Of a stretch of 21,406 nt of DNA, positions 14,157 to 21,248 are shown piece after piece. Under the pieces are notes generated by a model. That model worked only from the letters and a program-made list of their open reading frames with translations. It searched no databases and had not been told where the DNA came from. Within the stretch, counting starts at the first letter, position 1; each line of letters starts with the position of its first letter. The position numbers and the translations under genes are program-made. This DNA comes from Nitrososphaera sp. (GTDB lineage Archaea; Thermoproteota; Nitrososphaeria; Nitrososphaerales; Nitrososphaeraceae): the NCBI GenBank assembly GCA_025450475.1, contig JANWHJ010000027.1, forward strand, positions 1 to 21,406, written 5' to 3'.

Positions 14157-14969
14157 TTGCCGGAGCAGTCGACACCGCAAAAGCTGGCATATGTCAACGA
14201 CTATGCCATTAGGTATCTCGACTATGGCCCGGCAGATGGCAGGACCCTGGTACTTTTGCACGGAATCGGCGCTTCAGCCGAAAGGTGGTCCCGTGTAATT
14301 CCGACGCTGTCAAAATATTTCCGCGTGATAGCGCCGGATATTATCGGCTTTGGTTACAGCGACAAACCCACCGTCGAGTACACGATGGACTTTTTCCTCG
14401 ACTTTTTCAACGCGTTTCTTGACAGCCTTGACGTATCAAAGGCAAGCATGATAGGATCGTCTTTTGGCGGCCACCTTGCAACCGAATTTGCGATCAGGTT
14501 CAACCGTAAGATAGACAGGCTCGTGCTGGCGTCGCCGGCCGGCATAATGCGCACTTCGACCCCGACCCTGGACGGCTACATTATGGCGGCCCTTTATCCT
14601 ACGTACGAAAACGCCTTCAAGGCCTTCAAGGAGATGGCGCACGATCCGGACGCGGTAAGCGAAGAGATCGTAAAGGACTTTGTTAACAGGATGAAGCTCC
14701 CGAATGCCAAGTATGCATTCATGTCGACCTTACTCGGAATGAGGTACGCGCCCCAGCTCCAGGGCAGGCTGAACAAGATAATATCATCCACCTTGCTCGT
14801 CTGGGGCGACAGCGATAGAATGATACCCGTGCAGTATTCGAAGGAATACAGCGAGATCCCAGATAGCGAGATAGTTGTCATAAAAAACTGCGGGCACACT
14901 CCTTACGTCGAAAAGCCGATGACGTTTAATAAGCTGGTATTGAAGTTCCTGGTAGGAAGCAACCAGTGA
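14157..14969 (+). CDS. Alpha/beta-hydrolase (serine hydrolase)
   Basis: A 270-residue single-domain alpha/beta-hydrolase. The oxyanion loop LLHGIGAS is at 33-40, and the nucleophile elbow GSSFGG puts the catalytic Ser at 102. The acid is Asp220 in WGDSDRMIP and the base is His247 in CGHTPYVEKP, so the triad is complete. A small helical cap lies at about 140-200. There is no signal peptide, so it is cytoplasmic. Substrate cannot be told; esterase, lipase and C-C hydrolase activities are all possible. The adjoining convergent gene has a phasin-like part, so a polyhydroxyalkanoate link can be imagined but is not shown. TTG 14157 is about 33 nt after a TATA box that overlaps the previous stop. 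Confidence 0.9.
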   Translation: MPEQSTPQKLAYVNDYAIRYLDYGPADGRTLVLLHGIGASAERWSRVIPTLSKYFRVIAPDIIGFGYSDKPTVEYTMDFFLDFFNAFLDSLDVSKASMIGSSFGGHLATEFAIRFNRKIDRLVLASPAGIMRTSTPTLDGYIMAALYPTYENAFKAFKEMAHDPDAVSEEIVKDFVNRMKLPNAKYAFMSTLLGMRYAPQLQGRLNKIISSTLLVWGDSDRMIPVQYSKEYSEIPDSEIVVIKNCGHTPYVEKPMTFNKLVLKFLVGSNQ

Positions 14970-15278
14970 TCATGTTTCCTTTTGTGTGCCTTTGCGTTTG
15001 CGTTCTATCGGCACAACGATGACTTGAACCAGATCGCCATCTTCAATGCTGAGCGCTTGCCTTTCCGCTTCCGGGATCGAGATCCTTCCGCCGCTCTGGA
15101 CTGTGGTCTTGAACATCGCGTTATAAAATGTAAGGCCACGGAGGACGGTGAAGTAGTTTTGCATCGTATCCTGCTGGATGTTGGAGAACTGCTTTACAAA
15201 GTCCTTCTGTGCTTCGTTCCCCTTTTCAATGGCCTTCTTGAAAGCTTCTACTGGATCTATGGGATCGTCAGAGCTCAT
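14970..15278 (-). CDS. Phasin-like helical region fused to AbrB/SpoVT-type DNA-binding domain
   Basis: A 102-residue protein in two parts. Residues 8-55 are amphipathic helix rich in Lys, Gln and Phe (KKAIEKGNEAQKDFVKQF), similar in character to phasin or PhaR/PhaE helices. Residues 60-92 read SGGRISIPEAERQALSIEDG followed by DLVQVIVVP, the swapped-hairpin AbrB/MazE fold that binds DNA as a dimer. Proteins with both parts are known at polyhydroxyalkanoate loci in haloarchaea, so a granule-associated regulator is possible; this is inference. No PHA synthase is in the window. ATG 15278 lies 27 nt after a clear TATA box. Its stop abuts that of the hydrolase with no gap (TGATCA). Confidence 0.8.
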   Translation of the reverse strand: MSSDDPIDPVEAFKKAIEKGNEAQKDFVKQFSNIQQDTMQNYFTVLRGLTFYNAMFKTTVQSGGRISIPEAERQALSIEDGDLVQVIVVPIERKRKGTQKET

Positions 15279-15300
15279 ATAATTGAAATCACGTGCGCCG

Positions 15301-15309
15301 TTTATTTAA
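15301..15309 (-). promoter_or_regulatory. TATA box for the phasin/AbrB-like gene
   Basis: The minus strand reads TTAAATAAA, centred 27 nt before ATG 15278, a strong archaeal match. Confidence 0.6.
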
Positions 15310-15450
15310 CGGTACCGGTTCATCTCAAGCATCACCATGCGCTAACAAATAAGATAGCAAGTGCGAATACACAAAGCGGCGATGAAGATTCTAGACGGAA
15401 CTGACTGTCCAGATGCCAGGATGAAGTGACTTGTACTCTGAGCCAAATTC

Positions 15451-16356
15451 ATGATAAAGTTCAATAAGGATCGTAGAAATTGCCTAGTAGACTTGCAGTC
15501 GTTACATCAGAGCTTTGATCCGATTGTCAGCATAAACAGCGGGCAGGTCTTCTTGTGGGAAAAACATTGTGACTCTTGGTACGGCATACACGGCGAGCGT
15601 ATCATCAGGCTCACTATGGTTGATGGCCACATTGAATTTGCCTCATTTCCCGAAGAGAGGTCGTGCGACCACAAGATGTTCAGGCTGGGCGACGATGCTA
15701 GGTCGATATTTGAACAGATATCGCGCGACTCGTATGTGCGTGGGCTTGTCAAGATGTATCCTGGCCTCCGCCTGATGCGGCAGGAGCCTCACCAGTGTCT
15801 TTTCTCGTTTATGTGCGCTAGCAACACCAATATCCCCATGATCCGCAGGATGCTTTACAACATAACAAGAAAGTTTGGCAAGCCAGCAAAAGTTGACGGA
15901 ATGGAATTCTTCACGTTTCCTTCTGCCGACGATATCAACAGGGCCGGCATTGACGAGCTGAGGGGTTGCGGCCTCGGATACAGAGCAAGAAGCATAAAAG
16001 CGGCAGCTATTGCCATTGTTTCCGGCCAGATTGATTTTAACGCGCTTACGCGCGCAAGCTATGCTGAAGCTAAGAAAGAACTCCTGCAGGTCTATGGCAT
16101 CGGGAACAAAATAGCCGACTGCGTACTCTTGTTTTCACTTGAAAAGCTCGATGCGTTTCCGATAGATATCTGGATCGCAAGAGCGCTTGCTGGCCACTAC
16201 AAGTGGCTACACGAAAAGAAATTTGGAGACAAGATTACTCCCGGCCAGTACGAATATCTGTCTTACAGCGCAAGGGAATACTTCGGCAAGTATGCGGGCT
16301 ATGCTCAGCAGTACCTCTACTACCACATGAGGCAAGAGGCTGGCAAGAAATGGTGA
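15451..16356 (+). CDS. ogg: 8-oxoguanine DNA glycosylase/AP lyase, OGG1 type
   Basis: Removes 8-oxoguanine from oxidised DNA and nicks the backbone. The 301-residue chain has the N-terminal OGG domain (SFDPIVSINSGQVFLW, as in OGG1) and then the helix-hairpin-helix GPD domain. QEPHQCLFSFMCASNTNI is the conserved entry to the HhH domain. The hairpin LLQVYGIGNKIADCV contains the catalytic Lys220, and the GPD Asp is Asp239 in FPIDIW. This is the eukaryote-like OGG1 architecture, not the shorter Ogg2 or AGOG type. ATG 15451 gives a normal N-terminus, but no clear TATA box was found at the expected distance. A role in coping with oxidative damage is likely. Confidence 0.93.
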   Translation: MIKFNKDRRNCLVDLQSLHQSFDPIVSINSGQVFLWEKHCDSWYGIHGERIIRLTMVDGHIEFASFPEERSCDHKMFRLGDDARSIFEQISRDSYVRGLVKMYPGLRLMRQEPHQCLFSFMCASNTNIPMIRRMLYNITRKFGKPAKVDGMEFFTFPSADDINRAGIDELRGCGLGYRARSIKAAAIAIVSGQIDFNALTRASYAEAKKELLQVYGIGNKIADCVLLFSLEKLDAFPIDIWIARALAGHYKWLHEKKFGDKITPGQYEYLSYSAREYFGKYAGYAQQYLYYHMRQEAGKKW

Positions 16357-16397
16357 CATGTATGTTATCTTTCACTACAAATCTAGAATAGCACAGG

Positions 16398-16589
16398 CTA
16401 CTGCGTCAGGTCGATTATGCTGCGCTTGATGATCAGTTTTGCTTCAGGCGAGACGTCGTACTGTTCTAAGACCGTCCCTGGGCTCTTAAGAAGCTCGTTC
16501 CTGAATTCCGGGTCGCTGGCTGCTCTTAGCAAAATCTCGCTGATGATCTCGGCTTCCTTGTTCTGTCGAGACTCCAAGTGTATCACCAC
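16398..16589 (-). CDS. Small protein resembling RiPP-precursor leader (Os1348-like) domains
   Basis: A 63-residue (or shorter) protein. The central part, LLRAASDPEFRNELLKSPGT followed by VLEQYDVSPEA, follows the pattern (A/T)DPxFRxxLLxxPxxxLxxY-x-L/V-(S/T)-x-E seen in Os1348/NHLP-like leader domains of ribosomally made peptides, and in related small helical domains. Nothing that looks like a core peptide (Cys, Ser/Thr or Gly rich) follows; the chain ends IKRSIIDLTQ. No modification enzyme is nearby. The start is uncertain: GTG 16589, GTG 16586 or TTG 16577 could follow the TATA box centred near 16608. It is probably a stand-alone small domain; a peptide-precursor role is speculation. Confidence 0.65.
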   Translation of the reverse strand: MVIHLESRQNKEAEIISEILLRAASDPEFRNELLKSPGTVLEQYDVSPEAKLIIKRSIIDLTQ

Positions 16590-16604
16590 ACAACTAAAAG
16601 CTTG

Positions 16605-16612
16605 TATATAAT
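16605..16612 (-). promoter_or_regulatory. TATA box for the Os1348-like small gene
   Basis: The minus strand reads ATTATATA. Centred 19 nt from GTG 16589 and 31 nt from TTG 16577, it leaves the true start of that gene open. Confidence 0.5.
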
Positions 16613-16675
16613 CTTAGTGCATTATTAGTACATCACCGCGAGCAAATTGAAAAGTAAAGTAATCTTGACTTTGCG

Positions 16676-16683
16676 CTATAAAG
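16676..16683 (+). promoter_or_regulatory. TATA box for antiporter copy 1
   Basis: CTATAAAG is centred about 27 nt before TTG 16707. It is divergent from the promoter of the small minus-strand gene. Confidence 0.5.
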
Positions 16684-16706
16684 CAACTAGAATCTCTTTT
16701 TGTTAA

Positions 16707-17873
16707 TTGACTGTTGGAATTGAGCTTGTAGGAGACCTAGGCTACCTACTTTTGGTATGCTCTGCAGTGGGTGCACTTGCCTACATTCTCAAGCAGCCAA
16801 TGGTTCTCGGCTTTCTCGTTGCCGGCATACTCATTGGTCCCTATGGACCCTTTGGCCTGATCAAGGACACCGAGATGTTGAACAACTTTTCCGACATTGC
16901 GATCGTTCTACTGCTATTTGGGGTCGGCCTCACCTTCCCGCTCAGCCAGCTGCGCTCAATCGGCAAGATAGGGACAGGCATAGCGGTGATAGAGGTGCTG
17001 GTCATGTTGGCAATTGGCTTCGGAGTCGGCAGCGCCTTAGGCTGGCCGTTCTACGACGCGATGTTCCTCGCTGCGGCCCTCTCGATAAGCTCCACTGCGA
17101 TAATCGTCAAGGTCCTCGAGGAAATGGGCAAGATGCAGAGCTCGTCCGCGATCCTCATGATAGGCGTACTTGTGATCGAGGATCTAGTGGCGATTCTCAT
17201 TATAAGCGCGATGCATTCGGGCGTCGTCAGTGGCTCCTTCGAGCTTACCGAGATAATGGTGACGATGGGTGAAATCGGGCTATTCATTGGCGGAACCATA
17301 GCAGCAGGTGTCCTCATCATGCCGAGGATTTTCGCGCTAATCGCCAAACTGGAGCGATACGAAATTACGATCATGTTTGCTCTTGGGGCGGCGTTTGGTC
17401 TCGCTTTCCTCTCCTACCAGCTCGGTTTCTCGGCAGCTACAGGCGCTTTCTTGGCGGGAGTCATTATCGCCGGTAGTAAGTTCTCAGAACAGATATCCGT
17501 AATGATCTCCCCTACCAGAGAGATCTTTACTGCAATATTCTTTGTTACGATAGGCGCGCTGATGGACCTTTCACTGATATCAGCGTATTGGATACCTGTG
17601 GCAATAATCACGATTGTAACTGTCTTTGGCAAGTTTGGGGCGGTGTACCTAGGCACCCGGCTTATGGGGTTTGAGAAGCCATTTGCAATAGGTATAGGCC
17701 TGAGCATGGCCCAGCTGGGCGAGTTTTCGTTCATTGTGCTGAAAACCGGTCAGGACCTCGGGGTCATTAGCGCGATGCTGTTTCCCATCATAGGGATGGC
17801 AGTAGCTCTGACGACGTTTATAGGCCCCATGCTGGTAAAGCTAGGCAGCCGGGTCGTCGCTGTTTACGAGTAA
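16707..17873 (+). CDS. CPA2-family cation/proton antiporter (Kef/NapA-type), copy 1
   Basis: A 388-residue membrane protein of the monovalent cation:proton antiporter-2 family with about 11-13 hydrophobic segments. Typical motifs are LKQPMVLGFLVAGILIGPYG near the N-terminus, LLLFGVGLTFPLSQLR, ALSISSTAIIVKVLEEMG, and VLVIEDLVAIL, where Glu158-Asp159 occupy the ion-binding position (DD in NapA, QD in KefC). ATGAFLAGVIIAGS and FFVTIGALMDL follow. There is no C-terminal RCK/TrkA-N domain, so it is not a complete KefC-like channel. The ion (Na+ or K+) cannot be told. TTG 16707 lies 27 nt after a TATA box. The stop abuts the stop of the small minus-strand gene (TAATTA). Confidence 0.92.
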   Translation: MTVGIELVGDLGYLLLVCSAVGALAYILKQPMVLGFLVAGILIGPYGPFGLIKDTEMLNNFSDIAIVLLLFGVGLTFPLSQLRSIGKIGTGIAVIEVLVMLAIGFGVGSALGWPFYDAMFLAAALSISSTAIIVKVLEEMGKMQSSSAILMIGVLVIEDLVAILIISAMHSGVVSGSFELTEIMVTMGEIGLFIGGTIAAGVLIMPRIFALIAKLERYEITIMFALGAAFGLAFLSYQLGFSAATGAFLAGVIIAGSKFSEQISVMISPTREIFTAIFFVTIGALMDLSLISAYWIPVAIITIVTVFGKFGAVYLGTRLMGFEKPFAIGIGLSMAQLGEFSFIVLKTGQDLGVISAMLFPIIGMAVALTTFIGPMLVKLGSRVVAVYE

Positions 17874-18059
17874 TTAGACACCGACATCAGGGAAAGAGGA
17901 CTGCTTTATTCCTAGCTCGCCTTGTAGAGTCTTTATCTTTTTTGCGTACTCTGTCATCTTGGCCCTGTCGCTCTGCACCTTGGCGATCTTGTAGCCTTTC
18001 CATGCCTTCTTTAAGGCTCCCCACGTCTGGCCGGTTGTGAACTTGCCCCGAGCACTCAT
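17874..18059 (-). CDS. Small basic protein (61 aa), unknown function
   Basis: A 61-residue lysine-rich protein with no recognised family. It begins MSARGKFTTGQTWGALKKAW and continues with a helical Lys/Ala stretch, GYKIAKVQSDRAKMTEYAKK; the end is SSFPDVGV. There is no membrane segment, Cys or signal peptide. The aromatic/basic N-terminal half could bind nucleic acid or membrane lipid, but that is only a guess. ATG 18059 is supported by a TATA box 29 nt upstream, which argues that this is a real, separately transcribed gene. It lies between the two antiporter genes and abuts the stop of copy 1. Confidence 0.72.
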   Translation of the reverse strand: MSARGKFTTGQTWGALKKAWKGYKIAKVQSDRAKMTEYAKKIKTLQGELGIKQSSFPDVGV

Positions 18060-18083
18060 GTTGAAAGCACTTACGAATACTAG

Positions 18084-18092
18084 GATATAATA
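18084..18092 (-). promoter_or_regulatory. TATA box for the 61-aa basic protein gene
   Basis: The minus strand reads TATTATATC, centred 29 nt before ATG 18059. Confidence 0.55.
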
Positions 18093-18136
18093 TTTGTTGT
18101 CTCATGGTGAATCAGATGGCAGTTCGCTGCAGCATG

Positions 18137-19393
18137 TTAGGGACGCTCCGGATCCTTTTCTTCGCGAATTACCATGTTGCTGATCTTCCACCCTGCCTTG
18201 ATTAGATAGGGAGATAGAAAGGTTGTAATTATCGTCATCGCTCCCACCATCGGCAGGATAAAAGCGCTCGTAGCTCCAACGTCGGCGCCTCCTTTTGCCG
18301 TTACTAGCGCGAGCTCGCCTCCTGACGCGGAAAGCCCAAAGCCAGTCCTCATCGAAGTCTTCCTATTGATGCCCTGCAGCATGGCGGCAATGTACACCGT
18401 CCCGAATTTTGCGCCAAACGACGTCGCGATCAGGATGAGCGCTGGTACTATGAACATCGGCAGCAGCTTGATATCCATTAGCGCTCCTACCGAGACGAAA
18501 AACAGTGCGGCAAACATGTCCTTTAGCGGCGTGGTGATTATCTTAGCAATAGACTGAGTTTTTGATTCGGCGACAAGGACGCCGGCGAAGAACGCACCCG
18601 CGGCAACAGATATCCCAATGGAAAATGCAATGAATGACAGGCCAAATGCTACGCCCAGAACCGTTATGAGAATCAGGTCGTACTGGTTAGTCTTGCCCAT
18701 ATAGTCTACTAGCCTCGGAATCGTCTTTGAGCCGACAAACAAAACTGCGCCAATGAATGCAAGGACGACTCCGACCGAGATCGCGATCTCCTCAAATGAT
18801 AGGTGGCCGGTAGCTGCTACTGACTGCAACACAGCAAGCATTGAAACAATAACAATGTCCTCGATCACCGCGACTCCCAAAAGGAGGTACGACGCTTCGT
18901 GCCTGAGCATCCCCAGCTCTTCCAGCACGCGCATTACGATCACCGTGCTAGTTACTGATATAGAAAGGGCCAGAAAGAGGCTGTCAAACAATGCCAGACC
19001 CATCGCCTGCCCCACAAAGTAGCCGGCCCCAAACGTTCCAAACGCTTCAGCCAACGCGATGACAAGGGCATTCTTGCCGATTGACCTGAGCTTGGCTATT
19101 GGAAATTCTGTTCCAACTACGAAAAGGAGCATGATTATTCCTAGCTCGGCAAGCAGATTGACGGTTTCTATGCTGCTAACTAGAGCAAAAGGCGGAGTGT
19201 AAGGGCCTATTATCATTCCTGCAATGATGTAGCCAATGACCATAGGCTGTTTTAGCTTGTAAGCAATCGCAATCATGATGGCTGCCACGAACATGATGAT
19301 GGCCAAATCCATGACCACAATGTCTCCTAGCTCACTCCCCGGGTTGAAAAACGGAAGCAAGGACGGCAGCGCTGGTTCTGGAGATGCAGTCAC
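18137..19393 (-). CDS. CPA2-family cation/proton antiporter (Kef/NapA-type), copy 2
   Basis: A 418-residue paralogue of the antiporter at 16707-17873. Shared motifs in the same order are KLKQPMVIGYIIAGMIIGPY, MLLFVVGTEFPIAKLR, ALSISVTSTVIVMRVLEELG, VAVIEDIVIVSM (again a Glu-Asp pair at the ion site), AAGAFFAGVLVAES and FFVSVGALMDI. It has an additional N-terminal stretch of about 28 residues, rich in Pro, and a short charged C-terminal tail (REEKDPERP) without an RCK domain. ATG 19393 lies 29 nt after a TATA-like element. It is encoded on the strand opposite copy 1 and is clearly diverged, so this is an old duplication, not a recent tandem copy. Confidence 0.92.
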   Translation of the reverse strand: MTASPEPALPSLLPFFNPGSELGDIVVMDLAIIMFVAAIMIAIAYKLKQPMVIGYIIAGMIIGPYTPPFALVSSIETVNLLAELGIIMLLFVVGTEFPIAKLRSIGKNALVIALAEAFGTFGAGYFVGQAMGLALFDSLFLALSISVTSTVIVMRVLEELGMLRHEASYLLLGVAVIEDIVIVSMLAVLQSVAATGHLSFEEIAISVGVVLAFIGAVLFVGSKTIPRLVDYMGKTNQYDLILITVLGVAFGLSFIAFSIGISVAAGAFFAGVLVAESKTQSIAKIITTPLKDMFAALFFVSVGALMDIKLLPMFIVPALILIATSFGAKFGTVYIAAMLQGINRKTSMRTGFGLSASGGELALVTAKGGADVGATSAFILPMVGAMTIITTFLSPYLIKAGWKISNMVIREEKDPERP

Positions 19394-19417
19394 CGAGCTT
19401 AGATAATAGTAAGCTGG

Positions 19418-19426
19418 AATAAAAAG
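19418..19426 (-). promoter_or_regulatory. TATA-like box for antiporter copy 2
   Basis: The minus strand reads CTTTTTATT, centred 29 nt before ATG 19393. Confidence 0.45.
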
Positions 19427-19470
19427 AAGTCTACGCGTTCAAGTTTCTTCAGCCAAGGCTAGAAGTTGAA

Positions 19471-19496
19471 TATAAAAAGAAGAAAGGAAAAAAGGG
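19471..19496 (-). terminator. Pyrimidine-tract terminator after amt
   Basis: About 10 nt after the amt stop, the minus strand carries clustered T runs (CCCTTTTTTCC, then TTTCTTCTTTTTATA) with no hairpin, the usual form of archaeal factor-independent termination. It would separate amt from antiporter copy 2. Confidence 0.55.
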
Positions 19497-19506
19497 AATG
19501 AGTCCC

Positions 19507-21057
19507 TTATCCGGTTACATACGCCCGTTCGCCGTGCTGTGCTAGGTCGAGTCCAATCTCTTCTTCCTTTGGAGTGACCCTTATGCCTCCTGGCCACACT
19601 GCATCCATTATCTTGATAATGATTGCAGTGATGCCCAACGACCATGCAAGGGCGGCAAATGCCCCAGCTGCATTATCAACCAGCTGTTGTGGGTTGCCAA
19701 ACGCGAGGCCGTCGTCTCCCCAAGGAGTGAATCTTTTTTCAGCAAAGATACCGGTGAGCAGAGCTCCTGCTAGACCACCAATCCCGTGTACGCCCCATGT
19801 ATCCAAGGCATCGTCCCACTTTCTGCGATTCTTGAACGCCACTGCCGCATAGCAGACTATGGACGCGAGGATACCAATGACGATTGAGGACATTGGTGAT
19901 ACGAATCCTGAAGCCGGGGTAATGGCCACCAGTCCAGCTACCGCGCCTGATGCTGCGCCGACTGTAGAAGGCCTTCCGGTGTGTCCCCATGATATCAGGG
20001 CCCAAGTTACCGCCGCCATGCCGGTCGCGATCTGGGTTGCAACAAATGCGCTCGTAGCGTTTGTGGCCGCCGCAGCTGCCGAACCGGCATTGAAGCCAAA
20101 CCATCCAGTCCACAGTAACGCTGCACCTAGCACAACTAGGGAAATGTTGTGTGGCTCCATTGGAACCTTGCCGTATCCCAGCCTGCGTCCAAGCATTAGT
20201 GCAACCACAAGGCCGGACCAGCCGGATGTAATGTGGATGACCGTTCCACCTGCAAAGTCAAGTGCACCTACACAACCTCCAAAGCCACTTGCACCGCCTG
20301 GTCCGCCAAAGTTACAGTAACCTGGAGTCATGCCATAGTTGTCGGCTCCAGTGATCTGCCATGTCCAGTGCGCCGCAAAGTCGTATACGAATGTCGACCA
20401 AATGACTATGAAAATAATGAACGCGCTGAACTTCATTCTCTCTGCCAGTGATGCGACAATCAGCGCAGGTGTAATTATTGCGAACATCATTTGGAACACC
20501 ATGTATGTTTGGTGCGGAATGGTTGGACCGTTTATTCCATAGTACGCCGCCGAGGGGACGTCATGCAAAACATTCTGCAGACCTACCCAGTCCAGAGTTC
20601 CGATGAACCCATATCCTCCCGCGTCAGGCCCAAAGGCCAGGCTATAACCAAACAGGGTGAACTGTATCGCAATCACACCAGTAGTTATGAATACCATGTG
20701 CAGCACGTTGACAGCATTCTTTTGTCTCGCCAAGCCCCCATAGAACATTGCTAGGCCTGCAGGAGTCATCATGAGCACGAGCGCAGAGGCTGTAAGCATC
20801 CATGCGTTATCTCCAGCATCTATTTCGGCGGGGACAAGAGCCATGTTTCCATCTTCATCCGCCACTTCGTCTGCTGCTGTTATCGCGCCGTCTTCATCTT
20901 GATCTACCCAGCTATGATATTTCACCGCAGGGTCATCTGCTGTATATGCGAGCGCAGTGCCTGCGAAATTAACGGTCACTAACGCCGCTAGTACAGCAAC
21001 CAGACCCAAGTAAGTGATTTTGCTGCTAAGAATATTTTTCACTTTACCGTCTGCCAT
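19507..21057 (-). CDS. amt: Ammonium transporter (Amt) with extended extracytoplasmic N-terminus
   Basis: Takes up ammonium/ammonia across the membrane. It is a 516-residue chain, longer than the usual 400-450. A signal-like hydrophobic segment ends ALA at about residue 37. Residues 38-84 are an acidic outside domain with an EF-hand/dockerin-like loop (Asp52, Asp54, Asp56, Gly57, Thr60, Asp63). The Amt core follows: FYGGLARQKNAVNVL, SLAERMKFSAF, LDFAGGTVIHI with the substrate-site Asp267 and pore His275, and WGVHGIGGLAGALLTGIF with pore His424. Between Trp233 and Asp267 is a Gly-rich insertion flanked by Cys248 and Cys261. ATG 21057 lies 28 nt after a TATA-like box. No GlnK/PII gene is adjacent. 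A pyrimidine tract after the stop probably ends transcription. Confidence 0.96.
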   Translation of the reverse strand: MADGKVKNILSSKITYLGLVAVLAALVTVNFAGTALAYTADDPAVKYHSWVDQDEDGAITAADEVADEDGNMALVPAEIDAGDNAWMLTASALVLMMTPAGLAMFYGGLARQKNAVNVLHMVFITTGVIAIQFTLFGYSLAFGPDAGGYGFIGTLDWVGLQNVLHDVPSAAYYGINGPTIPHQTYMVFQMMFAIITPALIVASLAERMKFSAFIIFIVIWSTFVYDFAAHWTWQITGADNYGMTPGYCNFGGPGGASGFGGCVGALDFAGGTVIHITSGWSGLVVALMLGRRLGYGKVPMEPHNISLVVLGAALLWTGWFGFNAGSAAAAATNATSAFVATQIATGMAAVTWALISWGHTGRPSTVGAASGAVAGLVAITPASGFVSPMSSIVIGILASIVCYAAVAFKNRRKWDDALDTWGVHGIGGLAGALLTGIFAEKRFTPWGDDGLAFGNPQQLVDNAAGAFAALAWSLGITAIIIKIMDAVWPGGIRVTPKEEEIGLDLAQHGERAYVTG

Positions 21058-21080
21058 GGAGGTGAAGGCTATGAAGTTTG

Positions 21081-21089
21081 AATAAAAGG
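21081..21089 (-). promoter_or_regulatory. TATA-like box for amt
   Basis: The minus strand reads CCTTTTATT, centred 28 nt before ATG 21057. The rest of the roughly 190-bp divergent region is A/T-rich and holds no recognised operator. Confidence 0.45.
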
Positions 21090-21220
21090 ATTTAGTTTAC
21101 TTTTTCAAAATGCAGCAGTATTTTGGCCCTTTGCAAATTGGAGCATAATAATGTAAAAGGATAATTTTATGATACTGAACTTTATTAATGCATTCTCAAG
21201 CGTCCGTGTCGCTGATTGAC

Positions 21221-21229
21221 ATAAATATA
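21221..21229 (+). promoter_or_regulatory. TATA box for the gene at the right edge
   Basis: ATAAATATA is centred about 24 nt before ATG 21249, one of the strongest TATA elements in the window. Confidence 0.6.
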
Positions 21230-21248
21230 TGCCTCTCACGAGAGATAC

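Noticed and set aside
14982..15404. 140-codon plus-strand frame over the AbrB-like gene
   Set aside because: The minus-strand gene has a recognisable AbrB domain and a good TATA box; the plus-strand reading has neither.
16757..17272. 171-codon plus-strand frame inside antiporter copy 1
   Set aside because: Same strand, different frame; Arg/His/Cys-rich composition typical of an out-of-frame reading, while the antiporter frame has clear motifs.
19859..20320. 153-codon plus-strand frame opposite amt
   Set aside because: Pro/Ala/Thr-rich antisense shadow of amt with no promoter.
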